Below are positions 53,354 to 64,000 of a stretch of DNA of 64,000 nucleotides, one piece after another (the stretch's first letter is position 1; every line of letters starts with the position of its first letter). Location of the stretch: the NCBI RefSeq assembly GCF_025153455.1, contig NZ_JANZNT010000001.1:744001-808000 (forward strand), in the 5' to 3' direction. Source of the DNA: Sphingomonas sp. BGYR3. GTDB taxonomy: Bacteria; Pseudomonadota; Alphaproteobacteria; Sphingomonadales; Sphingomonadaceae. The translations under genes and the position numbers were made by a program. The notes beneath the pieces were generated by a model. It did not search any database, was not told the origin of the DNA, and was given only the letters and a program-made list of their open reading frames with translations.

Positions 53354-54255
53354 TACAGATATCCCCCCAGCCCAAGGGCCGCGGCAAGCATCCCCAGCAC
53401 GTACAGCGAAACGCCCGTGGCGTTGTACCATGGCGCCAGCCGCGCGGGATCGCCGACCATCCGTGCCATCAGCCCCAGCTGGATCAGCAGCGACAGCGAC
53501 ACCAGCGCCGTCGAAATCCACAGGCCGAGCACCGCAAGCTGCCCCACGACGAACAGTTGCGCCGCCGCCATCACCGCGCAGGCGAGCAGTGCCGCCCCCC
53601 GCACGCCCAGCACGACGGGCAGCGACCGGATGCCGGTCGCGCGGTCGCCGGTCACCGCCTTGAAATCGTTCAGCGTCATGATCCCGAATGCGCCCAGGCT
53701 GTACAGCGACAGCACGATGAGCACCGGCGCGGCCGGCAAGCCGCCCTGCATCACGCTGACCCCGGTGAACCAGGACAGCCCCTCATAACTGAACGCGCAG
53801 ACCAGCGGACCAAGCCAGCCGCTGCGCTTGAACCGGAACGGCCGCGCGCTGTAGCTCCATCCGCAGAACAGGGCGACCGCGGTGGCCGCCAGCACCCATG
53901 GACCCAGCGCTGCCCCGACAAGCAGGGAAATCAGCGCGCCAATGCTCGCAATCGCGATCGGCCATTGGCCGGGCACGCGGCCCGACGGGATCGGCCGACC
54001 CGGTTCGTTGATCGCGTCGACATGCCGGTCGCACCAATCGTTGATCACCTGACTGGTGCCGCACACCAGCGGCCCGGTCAGCGCGATGCCCGCCAGCAGA
54101 AACGGCCAGTGATCGATCAGCGACACCCCGGCGGAAACGACGCCGCACATGAATGCCCACATCGGCGGAAACCAGGTGACCGGCTTGCCCAGCTCGATGA
54201 CGTCGCGCCAGGCAGGAATGCGGGGATATCCCGATGCGAAGGCGGAGTCTGACAT
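53353..54255 (-). CDS. bchG: Bacteriochlorophyll synthase BchG
   Basis: 300 residues, a UbiA-type polyprenyltransferase with about eight helices that esterifies bacteriochlorophyllide a with geranylgeranyl diphosphate. The two Asp-rich motifs are VINDWCDRHVDAINEPGRPI and IMTLNDFKAVTGDRATG. ATG 54255 is preferred to the upstream codon at 54291 because the latter lies inside the PpsR operator. It is the first gene of the bchG-PucC-bchP-tspO-orf88 operon. Confidence 0.96.
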   Translation of the reverse strand: MSDSAFASGYPRIPAWRDVIELGKPVTWFPPMWAFMCGVVSAGVSLIDHWPFLLAGIALTGPLVCGTSQVINDWCDRHVDAINEPGRPIPSGRVPGQWPIAIASIGALISLLVGAALGPWVLAATAVALFCGWSYSARPFRFKRSGWLGPLVCAFSYEGLSWFTGVSVMQGGLPAAPVLIVLSLYSLGAFGIMTLNDFKAVTGDRATGIRSLPVVLGVRGAALLACAVMAAAQLFVVGQLAVLGLWISTALVSLSLLIQLGLMARMVGDPARLAPWYNATGVSLYVLGMLAAALGLGGYL

Positions 54256-54262
54256 GGCCGGC

Positions 54263-54303
54263 AGGCTATGCCTCGCCCCTGCCAGTGTCAATTTAATTGG
54301 ACA
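54263..54303 (-). promoter_or_regulatory. PpsR operator and promoter of bchG
   Basis: Read on the minus strand, TGTCCAATTAAATTGACA (54286-54303) is a TGT-N12-ACA site whose last six bases are the -35 box TTGACA. A 17-nt spacer leads to a weak -10 TAGCCT (54263-54268), only 7 nt from the ATG. Confidence 0.78.
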
Positions 54304-54340
54304 TTGATTCCGTCCGAGCGGACTGACAGTCCCGGCAGCG

Positions 54341-55756
54341 TTATTCGCGGTCGGTCAGGTTGCCCAGGCCATGCCGATGCAGTTTGGCATACAGGCTCTG
54401 GCGGCTCAGCCCCAGGATCTCGGCGGCCGATGCGCGGTTGTCGGCGGTGTGGACCAACGCCGCCTCGATGCACATCCGTTCGATCAGATCGGTACTTTCC
54501 CGCACGATCGCCTTCAGCGTCTTTCGCCCCACCAGACTGGTCAGCTGTTCGACAGAGCGCGGGGCGTCCTGTGCGTCCGGCGGCAGGTCGCGTTCCCGGC
54601 GGCTGACATTGCGGACGGAATAGCCATAGATCGGCTGATCCCGCTCGATCATCACGGCGGAAATCTCCACCGCCTCTTCCCCGCCGTTCAGGTCATGGAC
54701 GATCGACCCGAAATTGCGCACGACATGGTCGGACGCCAGCTGCTTGCGCAACAGGGCTAGGTCGATGTCGCGCCGCCCGATCATCCCGGCCAGCGACATG
54801 CCGCGCAGCTGCTCGACCGATCCGGCCTGGACCAGATCGGCAAAGGCGCGGTTGGCAACGATGATGCGGTGCTTGTGATCCGACAGGACGAAGGCGTCCG
54901 GCATCCGCTCGACCATTTCGAGCATGTCGCGGTCGGCCTGGTTTGCACTGACGTGCTGTGCGCTTTCGATCACGCTGACCAGCCAATATTGCCGGCCGCC
55001 CTGACGAAACGCGGTCGCCGACAGCTGCCGCGCATCCTGCTGCCCGGCAAAGCGGGCCGACACGGCTGCGATCCCGGGGTTGACCAGCGCCGCCCCAAGA
55101 TAGGCGACAACGGCATCGCGATCCGCAGGATCGATCCGGGCGAGCAGCGTCTTGCCCTCCAGCGATCCCGGCGCAGCGCCGACGGCCAGATAGAATGCCT
55201 GGTTCGCCTGCTGAATCTGATGCGTCTCGCCATCGGTGATCACCACCGGGTTGGCGATGGTGTCGAACAACAGCCGATAGCGCGTTTCCGCCTGACGCAG
55301 GTTCAGATAGTCGCGCTCCATCGCCTGCTGCGCCTTCAGCACCCGCTGCTGAAGCGTCGCGACGCTGCGCAGATCGCGCCCGATAGCAATGAACCAGCCG
55401 GTGGCGGGGGATTCGATCACGCGATAGCTGACCGGCACTTCCTCGCCATCGCCAAGGTGGTTGAGCTGGCGCCAGCCATTGCCGCCCTCGTCCCGGCCAT
55501 CCAGCATGGCGTCGATCTTGTCCCGGCTTTCCACCGTCACGGTGTCGGTCCAGCGGCGGCCGATCCAGCGGTTGGCAAAGACGTAATCCATGGAACTGGC
55601 CGCAATATCGCGGATGATGCGGTTCTGGTCGATCGCCAGCACAATATCGCCCGCCGAACAGGCCAGATCGAAAATGTCCCGCTTCGAAAATCCCTCGGCC
55701 AGCACCTCGGGATCACTGAACGTGATTGCTAATCCGCGAGGCGTGGGTTTGTGCAT
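54341..55756 (-). CDS. ppsR: Photosynthesis gene repressor PpsR/CrtJ
   Basis: 471 residues. Order of parts: an N-terminal PAS-like region, a linking helix (LQQRVLKAQQAMERDYLNLR), two further PAS domains (around RLLFDTIANPVVITDGETHQ and ERMPDAFVLSDHKHRIIVAN), and a Fis-type HTH (NRASAAEILGLSRQSLYAKL). PpsR binds TGT-N12-ACA and represses bch, crt and puc/puf genes in oxygen and light. It has only two cysteines, Cys33 and Cys429; the latter sits in the HTH (ERMCIEAAL) as in Rhodobacter, but the partner cysteine of the middle region is missing. It is 16 nt downstream of ppaA. Confidence 0.95.
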   Translation of the reverse strand: MHKPTPRGLAITFSDPEVLAEGFSKRDIFDLACSAGDIVLAIDQNRIIRDIAASSMDYVFANRWIGRRWTDTVTVESRDKIDAMLDGRDEGGNGWRQLNHLGDGEEVPVSYRVIESPATGWFIAIGRDLRSVATLQQRVLKAQQAMERDYLNLRQAETRYRLLFDTIANPVVITDGETHQIQQANQAFYLAVGAAPGSLEGKTLLARIDPADRDAVVAYLGAALVNPGIAAVSARFAGQQDARQLSATAFRQGGRQYWLVSVIESAQHVSANQADRDMLEMVERMPDAFVLSDHKHRIIVANRAFADLVQAGSVEQLRGMSLAGMIGRRDIDLALLRKQLASDHVVRNFGSIVHDLNGGEEAVEISAVMIERDQPIYGYSVRNVSRRERDLPPDAQDAPRSVEQLTSLVGRKTLKAIVRESTDLIERMCIEAALVHTADNRASAAEILGLSRQSLYAKLHRHGLGNLTDRE

Positions 55757-55772
55757 CGAAAAAGGCCAGATC

Positions 55773-56720
55773 CTATATCAGATCATCAGGTTGTTTCCTG
55801 ACGTTCGGGATAAGACGCGTAGCGGTCGCAACCGCCGACACTGCATCGGCCGCCGTACCGTCGGCACCGCACGCCGCCACCAGGTCGGGATGGTCGTTCA
55901 CCACCCGTCCACCGATCAGGATCCGGATATCGGGGTTGCGCGACACAGACCGAGCCGCAGTGACCAAATTGCGGAGTGTCGCCGTAGAACAGTCGCAACT
56001 GACGGTCAATCCTAGGATATCGTAGTGAAACTCGGCCAGTTTCTGGTGCAGTTCGGAGCTGGACGGCTGGATCAGCAGATCGGTGTTCCATCCGGCGCGG
56101 GAGAAGCATTCCGCAACCATCTGCGTTCCGAACCCGTGCTGGTCGCCGGGCATGGCGGACATCAGCACCGAATGGCGCCCATGGCCGCTGCGCATCGGCG
56201 GCATGGTCCGCTCGGCAAGCTGACGCAGCGCCTGCTGAATACGCCACAGCCCCATGGTGACATCCAGGAAATCGCGGCTGTCATTTTCCCAATATTCGCC
56301 CAGCAACCGCGCGGCGGGGGCCATCAGTCCGACGAACAGCGTTTCGACCGAATGTCCCTCGTCCAGCCGCCGCTCGACAAAGGCGACCAGTTCGGGCGCC
56401 TCGGCCTTCAATGCCAGCTGGGCAAAAGGTTCGACGTCCGCATCCAGCGGCGGTTGCGCGCCGTTGCCATCGCCATCCCCGCCGCCTGAATCCTCCGGTT
56501 CCGCCGTGATCGTGGCACCGGGGTCGTAACAGGCGTGCACCAGCAGCGGGATGACCTGGTGCTCGATCATGAACGAAATGCCCGGATCCTCACCCTCCGG
56601 GCCATAGCCGGGCGGCAACGCCTTGGCCGAACGCCCCGATCGCCGGTCGCTGCTGCGACGATCCCATCGCCAGGCGGTCAATCGAGATTTGAGTTCGCTC
56701 AGGCCGAACACCAAAGCCAT
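55773..56720 (-). CDS. ppaA: Cobalamin-binding antirepressor PpaA/AerR
   Basis: 315 residues. The C-terminal half is a B12-binding fold with GDQHGFG (histidine of the cobalamin site), LGLTVSCDCSTATLRN and a late ILIGGRVVNDHPDLV glycine pair. The helical region before it (LVAFVERRLDEGHSVETLFV) is of the SCHIC/linker type. AerR/PpaA with B12 senses light and counteracts PpsR. ATG 56720 with AGGAGAG upstream is preferred to the TTG six codons earlier. It leads a ppaA-ppsR operon divergent from bchF. Confidence 0.92.
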   Translation of the reverse strand: MALVFGLSELKSRLTAWRWDRRSSDRRSGRSAKALPPGYGPEGEDPGISFMIEHQVIPLLVHACYDPGATITAEPEDSGGGDGDGNGAQPPLDADVEPFAQLALKAEAPELVAFVERRLDEGHSVETLFVGLMAPAARLLGEYWENDSRDFLDVTMGLWRIQQALRQLAERTMPPMRSGHGRHSVLMSAMPGDQHGFGTQMVAECFSRAGWNTDLLIQPSSSELHQKLAEFHYDILGLTVSCDCSTATLRNLVTAARSVSRNPDIRILIGGRVVNDHPDLVAACGADGTAADAVSAVATATRLIPNVRKQPDDLI

Positions 56721-56836
56721 TTTCAGACTCTCCTGCAAAGTCTGGTCGGCGTGAAGAACGTCGGCCCTGGGAACGCAGTACAGTTCCCGTCTGAGCGCAT
56801 CCTACAGGACAAAAGCATCGCGAGCAAATGCCCATC

Positions 56837-56893
56837 TGTCAATTTTTATTGATGTCCAATTTACTTGACACTCAATCCGTTTAGCCGTCTATT
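56837..56893. promoter_or_regulatory. Paired PpsR operators between ppaA and bchF
   Basis: Two sites touch each other. TGTCAATTTTTATTGATG (56837-56854) has one good half and a degenerate ATG half; TGTCCAATTTACTTGACA (56853-56870) is a full TGT-N12-ACA. The right site's TTGACA (56865-56870) is a -35 box with TCTATT (56888-56893) 17 nt away, directed to bchF. The left site's TGTCAA reads TTGACA toward ppaA. Confidence 0.8.
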
Positions 56894-56904
56894 CCATGGG
56901 CTGA

Positions 56905-58749
<1,845 letters not shown>

Positions 58750-58753
58750 GGCG

Positions 58754-60289
58754 ATGCAGCTTTCCGTCTGGACCTATGAAGGACCGCCGCACATCGGGGC
58801 GATGCGCGTGGCCACGGGCATGCGCGGCGTCCATTACCTGCTGCATTCGCCGCAGGGCGATACCTATGCCGACCTGTTGTTCACGATGATCGAGCGGCGG
58901 GATCACCGCCCACCCGTCACCTACACCACCTTTCAGGCGCGCGACCTGGGCAAGGATACGTCGGAGCTGTTCCAGACCGCGGCGCATGACGTGATCGCCC
59001 GGCACGCGCCCGATGCGCTGCTGGTCGGCGCATCCTGTACCGCGGAGCTGATTCAGGACGATCCGGCCGGGCTGGTCGAGAAAATGGGCCTTGGCCTGCC
59101 GGTCATCCCGCTCGACCTGCCAAGCTATCAGCGCAAGGAACATTGGGGCGCGTCGGAAACATTCTATCAGATCGTCCGGACACTGACCGACAAGCGGCGG
59201 CGCGCGCCGGATCGTGCCGGGCGGCGGGCGCGGGCCAATCTGCTTGGCCCGACCGCGCTCGGCTTTCGTCACCGGGACGACATTGTCGAGGTGACGGCCC
59301 TGTTGTCCGAACTGGGGATCGACGTGCACGTCGTCGCTCCGCTGGGCGCATCGGTGGATCAGATCGCCAGCCTGGGCGAGGCGGATTTCAATATCGTCCT
59401 CTATCCCGAAACCGGCGAGGCCGCCGCCCAGTGGCTGGAACGCGAATTCCGTCAGCCGTACACGCGCACCGTGCCGATCGGCGTCAATGCGACGATGGAA
59501 TTCATCGCGGAGGTCGCCGGGCTGGCGGGGGTCGATTCCGCCCTGATGCTCGACCGGGCGCGGTCGCGCATGTCGTGGTGGAGCCGGTCGATCGATTCCA
59601 CCTATCTGACGGGCAAGCGGGTTTTCATCTTTGGCGATGGCACCCATGCCGTCGCCGCCGCGCGCATCGCCAGCGAGGAGCTGGGGTTCAAGGTCGTCGG
59701 CCTGGGCTGCTACAACCGCGAAACCGCCCGCGACGTGCGCGCCGCCGCCCGTCAGCTGGGGCTGGAGCCGCTGATCACCGACGACCATCTGGTCGTGGAA
59801 CAGGCGATCAAGGACGCACAGCCGGAACTGGTGCTGGGCACTCAGATGGAACGCCACATCGCCAAACGGTTCGCCATCCCGTGCGCCGTCATCTCCGCGC
59901 CCGTCCATGTTCAGGATTTCCCGGCCCGCCATTCGCCCCAGATGGGGTTCGAGGGCGCGAATGTGATCTTCGACACCTGGGTCCATCCGCTGGTCATGGG
60001 GCTTGAGGAACATCTGCTGACGATGTTCCGCGACGATTTCGAGTTCCACGATGGCGCGGGCGCATCGCATCTTGGCCCCGGTCATGCAGCACCGGCCGAA
60101 GCGCCCGTCATCGCCGCTGCAGACACCGCCGCCGCATGGAGCGCGGATGCCGAGCGGGAACTCAAGAAAATTCCGTTCTTCGTCCGCGGCAAGGCCCGGC
60201 GGAATACCGAACTGTTCGCCCAGGAACAGGGCATCGACACGATCGAACTGGCAACGCTGTACGAGGCAAAGGCGCATTATGCCCGGTAA
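58754..60289 (+). CDS. bchB: Light-independent protochlorophyllide reductase subunit B
   Basis: 511 residues, NifK-like. The N-terminus [20 protein letters not shown] is that of BchB, and Asp36 ([11 protein letters not shown]) is the unusual aspartate ligand of the NB cluster known from Rhodobacter. [16 protein letters not shown] and a small C-terminal domain with [20 protein letters not shown] complete it. The last 11 nt overlap the bchH start. Confidence 0.97.
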   Translation: MQLSVWTYEGPPHIGAMRVATGMRGVHYLLHSPQGDTYADLLFTMIERRDHRPPVTYTTFQARDLGKDTSELFQTAAHDVIARHAPDALLVGASCTAELIQDDPAGLVEKMGLGLPVIPLDLPSYQRKEHWGASETFYQIVRTLTDKRRRAPDRAGRRARANLLGPTALGFRHRDDIVEVTALLSELGIDVHVVAPLGASVDQIASLGEADFNIVLYPETGEAAAQWLEREFRQPYTRTVPIGVNATMEFIAEVAGLAGVDSALMLDRARSRMSWWSRSIDSTYLTGKRVFIFGDGTHAVAAARIASEELGFKVVGLGCYNRETARDVRAAARQLGLEPLITDDHLVVEQAIKDAQPELVLGTQMERHIAKRFAIPCAVISAPVHVQDFPARHSPQMGFEGANVIFDTWVHPLVMGLEEHLLTMFRDDFEFHDGAGASHLGPGHAAPAEAPVIAAADTAAAWSADAERELKKIPFFVRGKARRNTELFAQEQGIDTIELATLYEAKAHYAR

Positions 60290-63200
60290 TGCCCCTCCCC
60301 CCGTCCGGGTGACCATCGTGACGCTGGACAATCATCTGGCGGCTGCGGTCGAGCGCGCCAATCGTCAGATGGCGGCAGACGGTATCCATATCGATCTGCA
60401 CGCGGCATCGGACTGGGATCACGATCCGGCGCTGCTGGATCGCGCAAAGGCGGATGTGGCGCAATCGGACATCATCATTGCGACGATGCTGTTCCTGGAC
60501 GATCACGTCCGCGCCATCCACCCCGCCATGCTGGCCCGGCGGGATTTGTGCGACGCCATCGTCGGCCTGATGTCGGCGGCCGATGTGGTCAAGCTGACCC
60601 GGCTTGGCAATTACCGGATGGACAAGCCGGCCAAGGGCCCGATGGCGCTGCTGAAAAAGCTGCGCGGTTCGGGCAAACCGGGCGGCAGTTCGGGCGCTGG
60701 GCAGATGAAGATGCTGCGCCGGTTGCCCAAGATCCTGCGCTACATCCCCGGCCCGGCCCAGGATGTCCGCCATTATTTCCTGACGATGCAATATTGGCTG
60801 GCCGGATCGGACGACAATCTGATCGACATGGTCCGCGGCTTGATCGACCGGTATGCCAGCGGCCCGCGCGCCGCGCTTAAGGGGCGGATGCCGGCCAAGC
60901 CGCCACGCGAATACCCGGACGTTGGGCTGTATCACCCCGCCCTGCCCGGCCGGATCGGCCAGGATGCGGTACGACTGGCCCGGTCGGCCGGGGTTGCGGG
61001 CGATGCCGGTACGGTCGGCGTGCTGATGCTGCGATCCTATCTGCTGGGCAAGGATACCGGCCATTATGACGGGATGATCGCCGCGCTGGAGGCGCAGGGG
61101 CTGACCGTCGTGCCCGCCTTTGCCAGCGGGCTGGATGCCCGGCCAGCAATCGAACGCTATTTCACCGGACCGGACGGCGCGCGCGTCGATGCCATCGTCA
61201 ATCTGACCGGTTTTTCGCTGGTCGGCGGCCCGGCCTATAACGATGTCGACGCAGCCGTGACGACGCTGGGCGCGCTGGATGTGCCCTATATCGCGGCGCA
61301 TCCCATCGAGTTTCAGTCGCTGGAACAATGGGGTGCCAGCAGCGCCGGCCTGCTCCCCCTTGAAACCACGATGATGCTGGCGATCCCCGAACTGGACGGA
61401 TCCATCCTGCCCACCGTGTTCGGCGGCCGCGCCGATGGGTCTGCGGAAGGCTGCACCGGCTGCGCCCGCAACTGCCATTTCACGCTGAGCGAGCATGTCC
61501 GACCGATGCAGGCTTGTCCGGAGCGGGCGGCGGCGCTGTCTGCGCGGGTCGCTGCGCTCATCCGCCTGCGCCGCAGCGAACGGGCCAGCCGCAAGCTGGC
61601 GATCGTGCTGTTCAACTTTCCACCCAATGCCGGGGCAACCGGATCGGCCGCGCATCTGGCCGTGTTCGAATCCCTGCACGCGACGCTTCGCCGCCTGTCG
61701 GCCGAGGGATATTCGGTGGACGTGCCGGACAGCGTGGATGCCCTGCGCGCCGCAATCACCGTTGGCAATGCTGCGCAGCATGGCGCGGACGCCAATGTCG
61801 CCGCCCGGATTTCCGCCGACGATCATGTCCGGCGCGAGCCGCATCTTGCCGCGATCGAGGCGCAATGGGGCCCCGCCCCCGGCCGCCAGCAAAGCGATGG
61901 TCAGTCCATCCATGTCCTGGGCGCACAGTTCGGCAATGTACTGGTCGGGGTGCAGCCCGCCTTTGGCTATGAAGGCGATCCGATGCGCCTGATGTTCGAG
62001 GGCGATTTCGCCCCGACCCATGCCTTTTCCGCTTTTTACCGGTATCTGCGCGACGATTTCGGTGCCCATGCCGTGCTGCATTTCGGCACGCACGGCGCGC
62101 TGGAATTCATGCCGGGCAAGCAGTCGGGCCTGAGCGGCGATTGCTGGCCCGACCGGCTGATCGGCGCGATGCCGAACTATTATCTCTATGCCTCGAACAA
62201 CCCGTCGGAAGGGATGATTGCCAAGCGCCGGTCCGGTGCGACGCTGATCAGTTATCTGACCCCGCCGCTGGCCGAAGCAGGGCTGTATCAGGGGCTTGGC
62301 GACCTGAAGGCGCTGCTCGACCGCTATCGCTCGGTGCAGGACGATGGCGATGAGCGCCGCGACCTTGAACAGATGATCCGCGATCAGTGCGCGGTCCTGG
62401 ACCTTGAGGCTGGCGACCTCGCCGACCTGCCCGGGCGGCTGTACGAGATGGAACGCGCGCTGATCCCGCACGGGCTGCACGTGTTCGGCGCCGCGATGGA
62501 CGCCCCCCAGCGTCAGTCGATGATCGATGCCATCGCCGGTGCGTCCCCGGACATGGACCCGGCCGATCTGGGCGCGCGGATCGACGCCAATGACGAACTG
62601 GGCGCGCTGATCCACGCGCTGGATGGCGGCTATGTCCGCCCCGCGCCCGGCGGCGACCTGGTCCGCAATGCCGAAGTGCTGCCCACGGGGCGCAATATTC
62701 ACGGCTTTGACCCCTTCCGCATCCCCGGCAGCTACGCCTGTGCACAGGGGCGGGATCAGGCGGATCAGCTGATCGCGCGGCATCTGGCGGATGGCGGACG
62801 GCTGCCCGAAAGCATCGCCATGGTGCTATGGGGCACCGACAATCTGAAAAGCGAAGGGACGCAGATCGCCCAGGCGATGGCGCTGATCGGGGCGCGGCCG
62901 CGGTTCGACGATTATGGCCGGCTGGCGGGCGCGGAGCTGATCCCGCTGGAGGCGCTGGGCCGTCCGCGCATCGATGTGGTCATCACCCTGTCCGGCATTT
63001 TCCGCGACCTGTTGCCACTTCAGACCCGCATGATCGCAGAGGCAAGCTGGCTGGCGGCGATGGCGGACGAGCCGGTCGAGATGAACTTTGTGCGCAAGCA
63101 CAGCCTGGCGCATCAGGCATCGCTTGGCTGCGACATGGAAACGGCGGCGCTGCGCGTCTTTTCCAACCGTCAGGGGGCCTATGGCGCGAACGTCAATCAG

Positions 63201-63875
63201 ATGATCGACGGCGGTGCATGGACCGATCCCGAAGAGCTGGCCGACATGTTCGAACAGCACAAGGGCTATGCCTATGGCCGCAAGGGTGCGCCGGTGCAGC
63301 ATCGCAAGCTGTTCGAAAGCGAGCTGGCCGGCGTCGATCTGACGTATCAGAATCTGGAATCGGTCGAGCTGGGCGTCACTGACATCGACCAGTATGTCGA
63401 CGGCCTGGGCGGCATGAGCCGCGCGGTGGATCGCGCCCGTGGCAGCGCCGCGCCGGTCTATATCGTCGATGCGACGCAGGGCCCGGCAAAGGTGCGCACG
63501 CTGGGCGAACAGATCGACCTGGAGGCACGCACCCGCATCCTCAATCCCAAATGGTATGAAGGGATGCTGCAGCACGGGTTCGAGGGGGTGCGCCAGATCG
63601 AGGCGCATGTAACGACCGCCATGGGCTGGTCCGCCACGACCGGACAGGTCAGCCCCTGGGTCTATCAGAAGATCAGCGAAACCTTTGTCCTGGACGCCGA
63701 AATGCGCGCCCGCCTGTCCGCGCTGAATGCCAAGGCGTCGGCGCGTGTGGCCGACCGGCTGCTGGAGGCGTGCGAGCGGCAGTTGTGGACGCCGGATGCG
63801 TCCACCCTCGCGGCGCTGAAGGCGGCGAGCGACGATCTTGAGGATCGGCTGGAAGGGCTGATCGCGGCAGAATGA
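60279..63875 (+). CDS. bchH: Magnesium chelatase catalytic subunit BchH
   Basis: 1198 residues, the porphyrin-binding subunit that receives Mg with the BchID motor. The start [20 protein letters not shown] at 60279 lies inside the bchB end; the longer open frame is ignored. Marker parts are the cysteine cluster [56 protein letters not shown] and [20 protein letters not shown]. Such cysteines hold an iron-sulfur cluster in some BchH proteins. It is followed by bchL after 13 nt. Confidence 0.97.
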   Translation: MPGNAPPPVRVTIVTLDNHLAAAVERANRQMAADGIHIDLHAASDWDHDPALLDRAKADVAQSDIIIATMLFLDDHVRAIHPAMLARRDLCDAIVGLMSAADVVKLTRLGNYRMDKPAKGPMALLKKLRGSGKPGGSSGAGQMKMLRRLPKILRYIPGPAQDVRHYFLTMQYWLAGSDDNLIDMVRGLIDRYASGPRAALKGRMPAKPPREYPDVGLYHPALPGRIGQDAVRLARSAGVAGDAGTVGVLMLRSYLLGKDTGHYDGMIAALEAQGLTVVPAFASGLDARPAIERYFTGPDGARVDAIVNLTGFSLVGGPAYNDVDAAVTTLGALDVPYIAAHPIEFQSLEQWGASSAGLLPLETTMMLAIPELDGSILPTVFGGRADGSAEGCTGCARNCHFTLSEHVRPMQACPERAAALSARVAALIRLRRSERASRKLAIVLFNFPPNAGATGSAAHLAVFESLHATLRRLSAEGYSVDVPDSVDALRAAITVGNAAQHGADANVAARISADDHVRREPHLAAIEAQWGPAPGRQQSDGQSIHVLGAQFGNVLVGVQPAFGYEGDPMRLMFEGDFAPTHAFSAFYRYLRDDFGAHAVLHFGTHGALEFMPGKQSGLSGDCWPDRLIGAMPNYYLYASNNPSEGMIAKRRSGATLISYLTPPLAEAGLYQGLGDLKALLDRYRSVQDDGDERRDLEQMIRDQCAVLDLEAGDLADLPGRLYEMERALIPHGLHVFGAAMDAPQRQSMIDAIAGASPDMDPADLGARIDANDELGALIHALDGGYVRPAPGGDLVRNAEVLPTGRNIHGFDPFRIPGSYACAQGRDQADQLIARHLADGGRLPESIAMVLWGTDNLKSEGTQIAQAMALIGARPRFDDYGRLAGAELIPLEALGRPRIDVVITLSGIFRDLLPLQTRMIAEASWLAAMADEPVEMNFVRKHSLAHQASLGCDMETAALRVFSNRQGAYGANVNQMIDGGAWTDPEELADMFEQHKGYAYGRKGAPVQHRKLFESELAGVDLTYQNLESVELGVTDIDQYVDGLGGMSRAVDRARGSAAPVYIVDATQGPAKVRTLGEQIDLEARTRILNPKWYEGMLQHGFEGVRQIEAHVTTAMGWSATTGQVSPWVYQKISETFVLDAEMRARLSALNAKASARVADRLLEACERQLWTPDASTLAALKAASDDLEDRLEGLIAAE

Positions 63876-63888
63876 TGGGAACCATGCA

Positions 63889-64000
63889 ATGACACTCAAC
63901 CTTCTCGATACCCAAGGCGCACCGCCCGATGGCGAGGGCAGCGTGCAGGTTGCGCTGGACCCGCGCGACGAAATCCGGGGGGCAAAGGTCTTTGCCGTTT
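63889..64000 (+). CDS. bchL: Light-independent protochlorophyllide reductase iron protein BchL (3' end outside window)
   Basis: Only the first 37 codons are in the window. The peptide contains GEGSVQVALDPRDEIRGAKV followed by FAV, the stretch just before the NifH-like P-loop in BchL. BchL is the ATPase that feeds electrons to BchNB. It begins 13 nt after bchH with GATGGGA upstream, closing the visible bchFNBHL order. The call rests on a short N-terminus plus position. Confidence 0.9.
   Translation, partial: MTLNLLDTQGAPPDGEGSVQVALDPRDEIRGAKVFAV

Noticed and set aside
60162-62783. Minus-strand open frame of 873 codons opposite bchH
   Set aside because: No recognisable domain; bchH on the plus strand is unmistakable. 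Shadow frame.

Overview
The window looks like a chromosome segment of an aerobic anoxygenic phototrophic alphaproteobacterium, most likely a sphingomonad (Sphingomonadales). The basis is the GC-rich coding, a photosynthesis gene cluster in the order bchIDO, crtCD, crtF-bchCXYZ-pufBALM, tspO/bchP/bchG/ppsR/ppaA and bchFNBHL, a pufBALM operon without pufC, and housekeeping proteins of sphingomonad type (Map, GalU, a fused ThiS-ThiG). The assignment rests on recognised protein families and gene order, not on a database search.

Region 1 (1-1125) is the 3' part of rtcR, the sigma54-dependent activator of RNA repair. Region 2 (about 1.3-14.9 kb) is a mobile-element remnant carrying defence genes. 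It has an excisionase-like HTH, a ribbon-helix-helix protein, a DUF3363-type relaxase with a repeat-rich upstream region, a nucleotidyltransferase-HEPN fusion, and a ParB-like protein behind a structured 5' leader. It also has a two-gene TIGR02391/HEPN plus giant NTPase-nuclease module and an AbiTii-domain protein. No integrase, coupling protein or mating-pair genes lie inside the window.

Region 3 (15.2-34.9 kb) is ordinary core genome: a TonB-dependent receptor, a photolyase-like FAD protein, a CinA-like molybdopterin-binding protein, map, a metallophosphoesterase, galU, thiSG, aroQ-accB-accC, an S9 peptidase with arsC, a phospholipase D, a PAS protein, purL and an APC permease.

Region 4 (35.1-64.0 kb, running off the right edge) is the photosynthesis cluster. 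BchI/BchD/BchH form the Mg-chelatase. BchF, BchN/B/L, BchX/Y/Z and BchC turn chlorophyllide precursors into bacteriochlorophyllide, and BchG plus BchP attach and reduce the tail. CrtC, CrtD and CrtF act on acyclic carotenoids. PufB/A and PufL/M are the LH1 and reaction-centre core. PpsR with the B12-binding PpaA/AerR is the light/oxygen switch. Five matches or near-matches to the PpsR operator TGT-N12-ACA sit at the bch/crt promoters, four exact and one with a degenerate half; in most of them one half of the operator is also a TTGACA -35 box. Almost every gene in the two big bch operons is linked to the next by a 4-nt ATGA/GTGA overlap. A 49-codon ORF in the pufQ position is linked this way on both sides.

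The best candidates for something new are the HEPN/NTPase-nuclease defence module, the pseudoknot-capable leader of the parB-like gene, and the coupled 49-codon ORF between bchZ and pufB.
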